Positions 8,908 through 17,944 of a DNA stretch of 64,000 nt are shown here, piece by piece. The position numbers were made by a program, and so were the translations under genes. This DNA is from Pandoraea nosoerga (GTDB lineage Bacteria; Pseudomonadota; Gammaproteobacteria; Burkholderiales; Burkholderiaceae): the NCBI RefSeq assembly GCF_902459585.1, contig NZ_CABPSC010000010.1, positions 124,001 through 188,000 on the forward strand, written 5' to 3'. Position 1 is the first letter of the stretch, and the number at the start of each line of letters is the position of its first letter. Below the pieces are notes generated by a model. That model was not told the DNA's origin. It searched no databases and saw nothing but the letters and a program-made list of their open reading frames with translations.

Positions 8908-8944
8908 GTGACAGTGGTGTCACCTCTCATGACACTACGTGTCA
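8908..8944. promoter_or_regulatory. two palindromes, likely activator (UAS) sites
   Basis: GTGACA-N4-TGTCAC at 8908-8923 and TGACAC-TAC-GTGTCA at 8930-8944. Two related inverted repeats 65-115 bp upstream of a -24/-12 promoter are what an enhancer-binding protein such as the adjacent AcoR-type activator needs. They also sit in the leader of the activator's own gene, allowing autoregulation. Confidence 0.6.
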
Positions 8945-9064
8945 CGTCCGTGGAACAGCCAATCGCCGCACGCCACACGATTGATTTCCCGCATTGCGCT
9001 CGGCCTCGGCATGGGGGATGCTTCGGGAACGACTACGCGACCATCCGGCGGGGGGAGACGACCA

Positions 9065-10993
9065 ATGCCAGCCACTCCAGAATTCGCGCACGCGCGCCGC
9101 GTGCTCAACGTCGTGCAGGGCGATGCGACGTCAGCGGTTGCTGCGACGGATCCGAACATCGCCAGTTCATGGCGCCGCTGCCTCGATGAACACGCACTCG
9201 ATCCCGGCGCGCGCATGGCGCCGCGTGTGCTCGCGTCATCGGAGCTGCGCGAGCGACGCCATGCGATGGAGCGCCTGCGTCACGTGTCGATGCCCGTGCT
9301 CGAACGCCTGCAACGCCAGTTGACGCACCCCGATCAGGCCGTACTGCTGACCGGCCCGGACGGCGTGATCGTCGACTCCCGCCTGCACGACCGTTCGCGC
9401 GACGCTTTCCATCGTGCGGGCCTCTGGCCGGGTGCGGACTGGAGCGAGTCGAGCGAGGGCACCAATGGCATTGGCACGTGCCTGGTGGAGCGTGCGCCCG
9501 TGATCATTTGCCGGCAGGACCACTTCCGCGCGCTGCATACCTCGCTCACGTGTACCGCGAGCCCGGTCTTCGCGCCGCAGGGCGAGCTGCTCGCCGTCAT
9601 CGACGTGTCGTCCACGAGCGCTGACGTTACCCGGCAGAGCCAATTCCACACGCTGGCCCTCGTGAACCTGAGCGCCAAGGTCGTGGAGAGCGAGTATTTC
9701 TTCCAGCAGTATCGCGACGAATGGCTGTTGCAATTGCAGGAGCAGGCCGATCACCTCGGCGGCTTCGCGCAGGCGCTGATCGCTTTCGACGACACGGGGC
9801 GTGTGCTCGCCGCGAACCAAAGCGCACTCAATCGCCTGGGTGCGACGCGCGGGGAAATCGTGGGCTCGCGCATCGACCGGTGGTTCGCGCCAACGCTCGA
9901 TTCGCTCTTCGCGCAGGGGCACCCCGCGCCGAACACGTGCTGGCCGATTCGCACCCATACGAGCGAGCTGTTGCTGGCCATGGTGCGGGCGCCCTCGCGC
10001 GCGGCAGTGCGTGGGCCGCGTCGCAGCCACGAGGTCCCTGGCGTCGCGCAGCACAAGGCGGCGAAACCGTTCGCCGACCCGGCGCTCGCGCAAGCCTTTG
10101 CGCGGGCGTGCCGCGTATTCGCGCATGACGTGCCCATACTGGTCCGCGGCGAGACCGGATGCGGCAAGGAGGTCTTCGCCCGCGCCGTTCATGCGGCGAG
10201 CGCCCGGGCGAACGGACCGTTCGTTGCCCTCAATTGCGCGGCGATTCCCGAGTCGCTGATCGAGAGCGAGCTCTTCGGTTATGTGGGCGGAAGCTTCACC
10301 GGTGCGCGCAAGGAGGGCATGAACGGCAAGCTGTGGCAGGCCAACGGCGGCACGTTGTTTCTCGACGAAATCGGCGACATGCCGTTTGCCATGCAGACCC
10401 GCCTGCTGCGCGTGCTGGAAGAGCGCATGGTGATGCCGCTGGGCGGCGGCGAACCGGTGCCGCTCGACATACGCGTGCTCAGCGCGACGCATCGCGACTT
10501 GCCGGCGCGCATTGTCGAGCGCCAATTTCGCGAGGACCTTTTTTACCGGCTGAACGGTCTGGAAGTCAGCGTGCCGCCGCTGCGCGAGCGTGAGGACAAG
10601 CGCGAACTGATCTTCCATCTGCTCTCGCAAACGCACGCGCAAGGCCGCATCGCGCTCACGCACGAAGCGCAGGAGCGCCTTTGCGCCTATGCGTGGCCCG
10701 GCAATGTGCGTCAGATGCGCAGCGTCATCCGCACGCTCGTGGCGCTATGCGAGAACGGTGTGATCGCGCTGGGCGACCTTCCGGAGGAATTGCGAGAGAC
10801 GGACACTTCGCGGCTCGGGCGCGACGAGGCGGCACGGGAGCTCGAAGCGCCGCTGGAGGCTGCGGAACGCCAGGCGCTGCGCGCCGCGCTCGACGCCTGC
10901 CAGGGACAGGTGAGCGCCGCGGCGCGCCGGCTCGGCGTGAGCCGCAACACGCTGTATCGGAAGTTGAAGCGATTCGGGTTGCCGCGCGCGTGA
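9065..10993 (+). CDS. acoR: sigma-54-dependent activator, AcoR family
   Basis: 642 residues. The N-terminal half holds a GAF-type sensor (about 75-210: VLLTGPDGVIVDS, SEGTNGIGTCLVE) and a PAS-like segment (about 240-310). The AAA+ domain carries Walker A GETGCGKE, the sigma-54-contact loop written GSFTGA instead of the usual GAFTGA, Walker B GGTLFLDEIGDM and the arginine-finger region. A Fis-type helix-turn-helix ends the protein (VSAAARRLGVSRNTLYRKL). This is the domain order of AcoR, activator of acetoin or alcohol catabolism. It is divergent from exaC-yiaY, which it probably controls. The ATG at 9065 has GGGGGAG 8 bases upstream; longer starts run through the palindromes. Confidence 0.9.
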   Translation: MPATPEFAHARRVLNVVQGDATSAVAATDPNIASSWRRCLDEHALDPGARMAPRVLASSELRERRHAMERLRHVSMPVLERLQRQLTHPDQAVLLTGPDGVIVDSRLHDRSRDAFHRAGLWPGADWSESSEGTNGIGTCLVERAPVIICRQDHFRALHTSLTCTASPVFAPQGELLAVIDVSSTSADVTRQSQFHTLALVNLSAKVVESEYFFQQYRDEWLLQLQEQADHLGGFAQALIAFDDTGRVLAANQSALNRLGATRGEIVGSRIDRWFAPTLDSLFAQGHPAPNTCWPIRTHTSELLLAMVRAPSRAAVRGPRRSHEVPGVAQHKAAKPFADPALAQAFARACRVFAHDVPILVRGETGCGKEVFARAVHAASARANGPFVALNCAAIPESLIESELFGYVGGSFTGARKEGMNGKLWQANGGTLFLDEIGDMPFAMQTRLLRVLEERMVMPLGGGEPVPLDIRVLSATHRDLPARIVERQFREDLFYRLNGLEVSVPPLREREDKRELIFHLLSQTHAQGRIALTHEAQERLCAYAWPGNVRQMRSVIRTLVALCENGVIALGDLPEELRETDTSRLGRDEAARELEAPLEAAERQALRAALDACQGQVSAAARRLGVSRNTLYRKLKRFGLPRA

Positions 10994-11035
10994 CGCAGGT
11001 GGCGGTCCGCTCCCGCCCGGCGCGTGCGCCGTCGG

Positions 11036-11500
11036 CTACTTCGTGGGAATCGGTGTGGCGCGATCGATGGGAACGGCGGTGATGCTGTTCTGCGGCGACC
11101 CGTCGATGAGCTTGTCGGAATAGGTGAGGTAGACGAGCGTGTTGCGCGTCTTGTCGACCATGCGCACCACGCGCAGCTTCTTGAACAGCGGCGACAGCCC
11201 TTCGGAGAAGACCTCTTCCTCGTGCGGGAGTGGCTTGCCGAAGGCGACCGGTCCGACCTGGCGGCAGGCAATCGACGCTTCGGCCTTGTCCTCGGCCAGT
11301 CCGACCATGCCTTTCACGCCGCCGGTCTTGGCGCGCGAGACGTAGCATGTGATGCCTGGTACCCTGGGGTCGTCGTAGGCGTCCACGACGATCTTGTGAT
11401 CCGGCCCCAACAACTTGAATGCGGTACTGACGTCGCCGACGCGCTCGGCGTGTGCCCAGCTCGCGGCGACCGTCAGTGCCAGTGCAACCACTTTCTTCAT
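11036..11500 (-). CDS. creA: CreA family periplasmic protein
   Basis: 154 residues. It begins with a classical signal peptide (MKKVVALALTVAASWAHA, cut before ERVGDV), then the CreA body: VSTAFKLLGPDHKIVVDAYD, DPRVPGITCYVSRAKTGG, SIACRQVGP and a C-terminal LVYLTYSDKLIDGSPQNS. The family is widespread in Proteobacteria, is exported, and has no established biochemical role. The gene is convergent with acoR, 42 bases away, with no obvious terminator between them. Confidence 0.88.
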   Translation of the reverse strand: MKKVVALALTVAASWAHAERVGDVSTAFKLLGPDHKIVVDAYDDPRVPGITCYVSRAKTGGVKGMVGLAEDKAEASIACRQVGPVAFGKPLPHEEEVFSEGLSPLFKKLRVVRMVDKTRNTLVYLTYSDKLIDGSPQNSITAVPIDRATPIPTK

Positions 11501-11628
11501 GAGGATGTCCCGTCAAAAGTCGCGGCACGCGGCCGCGCGATGCGATTCTACTCGCGTCGCGTGACGACAAACGCGTCCGGTGAACGGCCCGCCGATGGCG
11601 CCTGGGTAGCGCGCAAGGACGAAAGCGG

Positions 11629-11657
11629 TTGCCCACCGCGTTCAAACGCGCTATAGT
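11629..11657 (+). promoter_or_regulatory. sigma-70 promoter of the tRNA pair
   Basis: TTGCCC (11629-11634), 17-base spacer, TATAGT (11652-11657), 15 bases upstream of the first mature tRNA base. Confidence 0.65.
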
Positions 11658-11672
11658 CACGCCTCTTCGCGC

Positions 11673-11748
<76 letters not shown>

Positions 11749-11765
11749 AACGAATGACGGTCTAC

Positions 11766-11841
11766 GTCCCCTTCGTCTAGAGGCCTAGGACATCACCCTT
11801 TCACGGTGAGTACAGGGGTTCGAATCCCCTAGGGGACGCCA
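11766..11841 (+). tRNA. tRNA-Glu (anticodon TTC)
   Basis: 76 bases with encoded CCA. Acceptor GTCCCCT / AGGGGAC, anticodon loop CTTTCAC (TTC) and T-loop GGTTCGAATCC. Co-transcribed with the preceding tRNA-Ala. Confidence 0.96.
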
Positions 11842-11911
11842 TCTATCGGCATCGGTGTGACATCCGCACATCGCGGCCCGCCGGCGTCGGGTTCGGCAAA
11901 ACGCATACCAG

Positions 11912-11944
11912 GGCCGGATGTCTTCGTGACATCCGGCCTTTTGT
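11912..11944 (+). terminator. intrinsic terminator of the tRNA operon
   Basis: 11-bp perfect stem GGCCGGATGTC / GACATCCGGCC with loop TTCGT, then TTTTGTG. It lies 70 bases after tRNA-Glu. Confidence 0.85.
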
Positions 11945-12648
11945 GTTTACCTTTTGCGTTCACCTCTTGCGTTGACATTCTGGGGCGGGCCCCGATTTGC
12001 CCGTGGGCGTCCCGAGCCGGATTTCTCACCCGGTGCGAACACCCGTCGCGATCGCGGCCTGCCCGGGCGAACAAGATGTCGCGGATATGACAGCGTTCCC
12101 GAGCCCCATCGACCGCTCCCCAGGGTGCAACGCTCCATGGCTGCATCGTTGGCAAGATGCGCCTGCGGCAACGTACCCGCCGTTCCGCGCCGAAGCGCGC
12201 CGCGCGAGGACTTCCGTGCGCTGCCCGTCCTTTCGCCTTGGGGGCCCCTGTGGACCGCACGCACGCCCGGCCTTGATTTCCAAGGACTTTTTTTGTTGTT
12301 GAGACGCTACAGCGTTCGTTTCTTCCCTGATGGGGGGACTGTATGGGGACGGTGGACCTATACTATGCGCACCAACCTGGTTTGTGCTGCCGCGAAAAAA
12401 CGCGTGATTGGCAGCGGGGAATCGGGTGGCAAGAGGGGGGTATTCGATCCCGGCCGGGTCGGTCGGTGTCGTTCGCAGGTCTTCGTCGCGCAGACGACCG
12501 ATATCAATATATCGGATACCGACACAATAGTCGTAGCGTCGCTGCTGTCGTCCCGTCCTTGTTTCCGAGCTAGCCCTGTCCGATGTTCCGGGACGAGATG
12601 AGCCTGCGCGCCATACGGCGTGAGCAGACGCCGACCAAAGAAATAACG
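11945..12648 (+). promoter_or_regulatory. long non-coding leader before the exopolysaccharide operon
   Basis: About 700 bases between the tRNA terminator and wecB hold no supportable gene. Visible items are a weak hairpin (CCTTG / CAAGG at 12271-12285) followed by seven T, a TATACT at 12359-12364 and a palindrome at 12498-12515. I saw no JUMPstart/ops element (GGCGGTAG). A long, lower-GC leader before a large polysaccharide operon suggests transcriptional control here, but no promoter is convincing by eye. Confidence 0.45.
12498..12515. promoter_or_regulatory. palindrome upstream of wecB, operator candidate
   Basis: CCGATAT-CAAT-ATATCGG, perfect 7-bp arms in an AT-rich patch 134 bases before the wecB start codon. 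It is the most symmetrical element in the leader and a reasonable binding site for a dimeric regulator. Confidence 0.4.
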
Positions 12649-13809
12649 ATGAAAGTTCTGTCTATCTTCGGCACGCGCCCCGAAGCGATCAAGATGGCGC
12701 CCCTGGTGACCGCGCTCGATCGTGAGCCCGGCATCGACAGCGTGGTTTGCGTGACGGGTCAGCATCGTCAAATGCTCGATCAGGTCATGTCGCTCTTCGG
12801 GCTGTCGGCGAAGTACGACCTCGATGTGATGGTGCCGAACCAGACGCTCAACGGGCTGTTCTCGCGCGCCATTGCTCGTGTGGACGCCGTGCTCGAGGAC
12901 GAAAAGCCGGACTACGTGCTGGTCCACGGCGACACGAGCACTGCGTCGGCGTGCGCGCTGGCGGCATTCCATCGCCGCATTCCCATCGGCCACGTCGAGG
13001 CCGGCCTGCGCACGGGCGATCTGGGTAAGCCCTTCCCCGAAGAAATGAACCGCCGTGTGGTGGACGCCGTGGGCGACTGGCTGTTCGCGCCCACGGCCAC
13101 GTCGCGCGAGAACCTGTTGCGGGAAAACCTGCAGGGCCGCATCGCCGTGACCGGCAACACGGTGATCGACGCGCTTGCCACGCTCACCGCACGTCTGCGC
13201 GACGATTCGCCGCTCGCCCGCAGCGTCGCCGACCGTTATCCGTGGCTCGACAGCTCGCGCCGCCTGCTGCTCGTGACGGGCCACCGCCGGGAGAGCTTCG
13301 GCGACGGGTTCCGCAACATCTGCGCGGCGCTCTCGGACCTGGCGCGCCGCGACGACATCCAGATCGTCTATCCGGTGCATCTGAACCCGGCCGTGCGCGA
13401 AGTGGTGATGACAGCGCTGTCCGGCTTCAGCAACGTGCACCTCATCGATCCGCTGGACTACGTCGACTTCGTCTGGTTCATGCAGCGTGCCTATGTGATC
13501 CTCACGGACTCCGGCGGCGTGCAGGAAGAAGCGCCGTACCTGGGCAAGCCGGTGCTTGTCATGCGCGACGTGACCGAGCGTCCGGAGGCCGTCGCCGCCG
13601 GGACGGTGGCGCTCGTCGGCGCCCATCGCGAGCGCATCGTGGCCGGCGTGTCGCGCCTGCTCGACGAGCTGGCCTATCACACGTCGTTCTCGCGCCGCCT
13701 CAATCCCTACGGTGACGGTCACGCCTCGCAACGCATTGTCGACGCCCTGTGTGGACGCGCGGTGAGCGAGTTCGATCCGGACGCCGCCGCGCCCGGCCAT
13801 GCGTCCTGA
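12649..13809 (+). CDS. wecB: UDP-GlcNAc 2-epimerase (non-hydrolysing)
   Basis: 386 residues, starting MKVLSIFGTRPEAIKMAPLV, the hallmark of WecB/MnaA. VLVHGDTSTA, GHVEAGLRTGD, PFPEEMNRRVVD, LVTGHRRESFG and LTDSGGVQEEAPYLGKPVL follow in order. It converts UDP-GlcNAc to UDP-ManNAc in the cytoplasm. As first gene of the operon it should supply the ManNAc donor to the NfrB-like synthase; in E. coli WecB is NfrC, required together with NfrA and NfrB for phage N4 adsorption. A longer frame to 12583 adds residues not found in the family; the ATG at 12649 follows AAAGAAA, a weak binding site. Confidence 0.93.
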   Translation: MKVLSIFGTRPEAIKMAPLVTALDREPGIDSVVCVTGQHRQMLDQVMSLFGLSAKYDLDVMVPNQTLNGLFSRAIARVDAVLEDEKPDYVLVHGDTSTASACALAAFHRRIPIGHVEAGLRTGDLGKPFPEEMNRRVVDAVGDWLFAPTATSRENLLRENLQGRIAVTGNTVIDALATLTARLRDDSPLARSVADRYPWLDSSRRLLLVTGHRRESFGDGFRNICAALSDLARRDDIQIVYPVHLNPAVREVVMTALSGFSNVHLIDPLDYVDFVWFMQRAYVILTDSGGVQEEAPYLGKPVLVMRDVTERPEAVAAGTVALVGAHRERIVAGVSRLLDELAYHTSFSRRLNPYGDGHASQRIVDALCGRAVSEFDPDAAAPGHAS

Positions 13810-13830
13810 CACGATGCCGGAGCGCTCCCG

Positions 13831-16227
13831 ATGACTGTCCCGACCTCCATGCCGATGCCCACTCACTCTGTCTCGATCGCTCGTGCGAGCGACGCGCCTA
13901 CTCACGGAACCATCATGCCGCAGCCTAACCCGTTGCCCGCCACGACCGCCACGACCGCCACGCGCGGCCGCAAAGCCCCCGACACGCCGTCCCCCTCGTC
14001 ATTGGCGCCGCCGACGCCTGCGCCCCGCACGCGCCGGGTCGCCGCCGGCGTGCTCGCCGCGCTCGGCGTGTTGGGCGCCGTTGCGCCGGCCGTCGCGCAT
14101 GCGAGCGCCCTGGGCGACAGCGTGCGCGCACTCGGCGCGGGTACGAACCTGCAGCGCAGCATCGCGCTGTCGGACCTGGGTATCACGGCGCCGGTCGTGC
14201 TCTCGGGCGACGCAAGCCAGGACTTCTATCTCCCGGTGCCCAAGGGCCTGCCGCTGGCCGACGCATCGATCGCCTTCGATGGCCGCTACCTGAAGGGCGA
14301 ACGCGGCGCGGCGTCGGTGGTGCTGTCCATCGACGGCCAGCCGATGACGTCCCAGTCGCTGCCCGATGGCGACGGGCCGCTGCAGCGCACGCTCGCCGTC
14401 TCACCGAGACCGCGCGACTCGGGCTTCGTGCGTTTTTCCGTCAATTGGCATTCGCGCACGGGCGAGTATCGCTGCGAGCCCGACCGTTCGCTGGCCAATT
14501 CGGTGACGATCACGCCGCAAACGCGCCTGACGTATCGCATCGACCAGAAGTCGGTGTCTAGCCTCGACGACGCCTGGGGGACGCTGCCCGGCACACCGTC
14601 GCTGCTCGTGGCTTCCAGGACGCTTGCTCAGGACGCGTTCGACAGCGCCTGGCGCATCGGCGTTGCGCTCGAGCGCAGCGGCAAGCGCGTGACCGTGCGG
14701 GCGCTGCCGGCCGTCGGCGACGTCGTCGATACGCGCGGGGTCAATGTCCCGGCCGGTCTCGCCGGTGTGCCCGCATTCGCCGCGCTGCGCGACAACAGCG
14801 CGACGCACAAGCTCGCCAACGACGCCGAGCTCGGCGCACTGCTGGCGCTCAACGCCGCGTCGGTCAGCGGCGACGTCGTGGTGGCCGATGCGGCCCTGCG
14901 CGCGCGCCTGGCCGCCGCTTTCGACGCACTGCAGGCGCAATTGGCCAGCGACGCGGACGCAGCCGATGCATTCAAGGCATGGCGCGCCCAGCGCGCACCG
15001 CTGGCCAACGACGCCCTCGCGGCCAAGCAGATCCGCCTGCTTAACATGGGCAATCAGTCGGTGATCGCCGTGGCCGGCGACGCCGGCGCACAAGCCGCGG
15101 GCCTGTTCGACAACGCGCTGCGCCGCCTGCTGTTGTCGAACAACGTGACCGTGCCCGTCGCGCATACGCCCGACATCGCCGACAAGCAGGTCGTGCGGCT
15201 CTCGAGTCTGGGCGGCTCGTCGGACAGCTTCGACGTGCTCGCGCGCGGCGACTGGACCGTGAGCTTCCCGCTCGGCGCGGTCGCCTCCGACGGCCGCATG
15301 CCCGGTGAAATTTCGCTGTATCTGTCGGCGGCGCCCGGTCCGGCGGCGTCCAAGCCGGTGGCGACGGTTTTCTGGAACGGCATCCTGCTCGCGGCGAAAC
15401 AGCTCGACGCGAACGGCCGTCCCGAGCAACTCAAGGCGCGCGTGCCGGGCTACGTGCTGGGCGTGAACAACACGCTGCGCGTATCGGTGCAACGTCAGCC
15501 GTATTCGGCGAACTGCGACGAGATCCCGCAGGCCTATCCGGTCAATGTGCTGCCGGCCGCGAGCTACATCCGCCCGGGCAAGGCTGAGCCGGACGGTACG
15601 TTCGTCGGCCTGCTGCCGCTCATGGCGGGCAACCCGCAGCTAATCGTGCCCGATCGATATCTGCAGGACGCCCCCGCGAACATTCGCCGCGTGATCGGCA
15701 TTGCGGCGGCAAGCGGTCTCGCGCCGTCGCGCACGGAACTCACGGTCGCCGCGGACGGCAAGCGCGTGAAGCCGTCCAAACCGTTCGTGGCGATGGAAGT
15801 CCAGGTCGATGGCGCCAAGCCGACGGTAAACGTGTCCGATCGCAAGCGTCTCGAGATCGGTGGCAAGGACGCCAAGTGGCTCGACATCACCGGGTTGCAG
15901 AACCTGTCGACGGCGGAAGTCGTACGCGGCGGCGGGGAAGACGGTCTGTTGTGGTACGCCGTGGGCGACGCGAAGGCGGATGTCGGTGAGCCGTTCCTGC
16001 TCAATCGGGGCAACCTCGCGATCATCGGCCCGGCCGGTCCCGTTGCCTGGATCGACACCAGCAACCCGGACGCCAGCCAGCCGCCCGGCGCCGGCGAGAG
16101 CGCATTCTATGAATGGCGTCGCTACGTGTCTTGGGGCGTGCCGGCAATCGCCATCGCGTTGCTTGCGATGCTGGTAGTGCTCGTGCTGGCGCTGCGCGCC
16201 GGTCGCAAGAAGCAGAACGGCCAGTGA
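13831..16227 (+). CDS. BcsB-like periplasmic, membrane-anchored exopolysaccharide protein
   Basis: 798 residues. A long proline- and threonine-rich N-terminal stretch precedes a signal-like segment (RRVAAGVLAALGVLGAVA, about 69-90). The body resembles BcsB: DLGITAPVVLSGDASQDFYL near residue 110, beta-rich carbohydrate-binding-like domains, and a cysteine pair (about 213 and 565). One C-terminal transmembrane helix (about 768-788) is followed by RAGRKKQNGQ. BcsB guides nascent cellulose through the periplasm; here the partner synthase is NfrB-like, so a similar escort role for a different glycan is inferred. GGAG lies 8 bases before the ATG. It is 21 bases after wecB and 19 before nfrB. Confidence 0.8.
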   Translation: MTVPTSMPMPTHSVSIARASDAPTHGTIMPQPNPLPATTATTATRGRKAPDTPSPSSLAPPTPAPRTRRVAAGVLAALGVLGAVAPAVAHASALGDSVRALGAGTNLQRSIALSDLGITAPVVLSGDASQDFYLPVPKGLPLADASIAFDGRYLKGERGAASVVLSIDGQPMTSQSLPDGDGPLQRTLAVSPRPRDSGFVRFSVNWHSRTGEYRCEPDRSLANSVTITPQTRLTYRIDQKSVSSLDDAWGTLPGTPSLLVASRTLAQDAFDSAWRIGVALERSGKRVTVRALPAVGDVVDTRGVNVPAGLAGVPAFAALRDNSATHKLANDAELGALLALNAASVSGDVVVADAALRARLAAAFDALQAQLASDADAADAFKAWRAQRAPLANDALAAKQIRLLNMGNQSVIAVAGDAGAQAAGLFDNALRRLLLSNNVTVPVAHTPDIADKQVVRLSSLGGSSDSFDVLARGDWTVSFPLGAVASDGRMPGEISLYLSAAPGPAASKPVATVFWNGILLAAKQLDANGRPEQLKARVPGYVLGVNNTLRVSVQRQPYSANCDEIPQAYPVNVLPAASYIRPGKAEPDGTFVGLLPLMAGNPQLIVPDRYLQDAPANIRRVIGIAAASGLAPSRTELTVAADGKRVKPSKPFVAMEVQVDGAKPTVNVSDRKRLEIGGKDAKWLDITGLQNLSTAEVVRGGGEDGLLWYAVGDAKADVGEPFLLNRGNLAIIGPAGPVAWIDTSNPDASQPPGAGESAFYEWRRYVSWGVPAIAIALLAMLVVLVLALRAGRKKQNGQ

Positions 16228-16246
16228 CCGGCAGGGGCGTGACGCC

Positions 16247-17944
16247 GTGATCTCCTCGCTCTACTGGCCCTACCTGGTGGCCGACTACTATCACGTGCTG
16301 GAGGTGATCAGCGCGGTGGTCGGTCTCATCATCCTGTTCTCGGCCATCGACGATCTCTTCATCGATGGCTGGTACTGGGGCCGCCAGCTCTACCGTGCGC
16401 TGTTCATCAAGCGCCGATACGCGCCGTTGCAGGCGTCGCAGCTGCGTGCCGTGCGCGAACAGCCGCTCGCGATCATGGTGCCCGCATGGCTGGAGTACGA
16501 CGTGATCGCGGCCATGCTCGAGAGCATGGTGGGCACGCTCGAGTACAAGAACTACATGATCTTCGTCGGCACGTATCGCAACGACGACAAGACCAAGAAC
16601 GAAGTCGAACGCATGCGCCGCCGCTACCGTCAGCTGGTGCGCGTGGAGGTGCCGCACGACGGGCCGACCTGCAAGGCGGACTGCCTGAACTGGATCGTGC
16701 AGGCGATCTTCAAGCAGAACCAGCAACAGGCCGAACCGTTCGCCGGGGTGATCCTGCACGACAGCGAAGACGTGCTTCACCCACTGGAGCTCAAGTACTA
16801 CAACTACCTGCTGCCGCGCATCGACTTCATCCAACTGCCGGTGACATCGCTCGAGCGCGAGTGGTATGAACTGGTCGCGGGCACTTACATGGACGAGTTC
16901 GCGGAATGGCACACCAAGGATCTGGTGGTGCGCGAGAGCCTGTCGAAGATGGTGCCTTCGGCCGGTGTAGGCACCTGCTTCTCGCGTCGCGCGCTCGAGG
17001 AGCTTGCCGCCGAGACGCAGAATCAGCCGTTCAACACCGACACGCTGACCGAGGACTACGACATCGGCGCCCGGCTCGCGCGCAAGGGCATGAAGCAGAT
17101 CTTCGGCAAGTTCCCGGTCGAGTACGTGGTCAAGCGCCGCGGGCTGTTCGGCTTCGGCCGGGAAAAGGTTTCGACGATCCGCATGCCGCTGGGTATCCGC
17201 GAGTACTTCCCGAACACCTTCAAGACTGCCTATCGTCAGAAGGCGCGCTGGACGCTGGGCATTGGCCTGCAGGGCTGGATGCAGGTCGGCTGGGCCGGCT
17301 CGCTCGCCACGAAGTACCTGTTGTTTCGCGACCGCAAGGGGCTGGTGACGTCGTTCGTCGCCATCATCGCTTACGTGCTGCTGGTGAACTTCCTGCTGTT
17401 TCTGCTGGCCGACAGGATGGGCTGGTGGACGATCTATTATCCGTCGGTGTTCCCGCCCAATGGCTGGCTCGTCACCCTCATGGGAATCAACGCGCTGGCG
17501 CTGGCGCTGCGCGTCTTCCAGCGCAGCTACTTTGTGTACCACATGTACGGGTGGGAGCATGCGCTGCTGGCGTTTCCGCGCATGGTGATCGGCAACTTCA
17601 TCAATGCCATGGCGGCAGCCCGCGCGTGGCGCTTGTTCATCGTCCACCTCATCACCGGCAAGCGCCTGGTGTGGGACAAGACGATGCACGACTTCCCGTC
17701 GACCGACCAGCTCTCGCAGCAGCGTCAGCGCCTGGGCGAATTGCTCATGTCCTGGCAGGCCATCGACGAAACGAAGCTCGCCTACGCGCTGGACGTGCAA
17801 AAGCGCGAAGGGCGGCCGCTAGGCGAAATTCTCATCGAGCAGGGCTGGCTGGACGAAGCCACGCTGCACGAAGCCATCTCGTTTCAACAAGGCGGGGCGG
17901 GCCCGGCATTGCAACCCAATGATTCTTCTTCCGTCGCGACATGA
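16247..17944 (+). CDS. nfrB: NfrB-like inner-membrane glycosyltransferase with MshEN c-di-GMP domain
   Basis: 565 residues, GTG start after AGGGG. An N-terminal membrane helix (about 15-35) precedes a processive-type GT2 domain: IMVPAWLEYDVI, metal site LHDSEDVLHP, acceptor site TEDYDIG and the QKARW block matching cellulose-synthase QxxRW. Several helices follow (about 360-450). Residues about 495-547 are a tandem 24+5+24 MshEN motif: RLGELL...LAYALDVQ, spacer KREGR, PLGEIL...LHEAISFQ. MshEN domains bind c-di-GMP. In E. coli, NfrB with WecB and NfrA makes the secreted glycan used as receptor by phage N4. The stop overlaps nfrA (ATGA). Confidence 0.88.
   Translation: MISSLYWPYLVADYYHVLEVISAVVGLIILFSAIDDLFIDGWYWGRQLYRALFIKRRYAPLQASQLRAVREQPLAIMVPAWLEYDVIAAMLESMVGTLEYKNYMIFVGTYRNDDKTKNEVERMRRRYRQLVRVEVPHDGPTCKADCLNWIVQAIFKQNQQQAEPFAGVILHDSEDVLHPLELKYYNYLLPRIDFIQLPVTSLEREWYELVAGTYMDEFAEWHTKDLVVRESLSKMVPSAGVGTCFSRRALEELAAETQNQPFNTDTLTEDYDIGARLARKGMKQIFGKFPVEYVVKRRGLFGFGREKVSTIRMPLGIREYFPNTFKTAYRQKARWTLGIGLQGWMQVGWAGSLATKYLLFRDRKGLVTSFVAIIAYVLLVNFLLFLLADRMGWWTIYYPSVFPPNGWLVTLMGINALALALRVFQRSYFVYHMYGWEHALLAFPRMVIGNFINAMAAARAWRLFIVHLITGKRLVWDKTMHDFPSTDQLSQQRQRLGELLMSWQAIDETKLAYALDVQKREGRPLGEILIEQGWLDEATLHEAISFQQGGAGPALQPNDSSSVAT

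Noticed and set aside
7299-8984. 561-codon open frame antisense to the aldehyde dehydrogenase
   Set aside because: Exact antisense of an unmistakable enzyme; composition is that of a third-position GC shadow.
12583-12648. Upstream extension of wecB
   Set aside because: The 22 extra residues are absent from the family and the ATG at 12649 begins the conserved N terminus.
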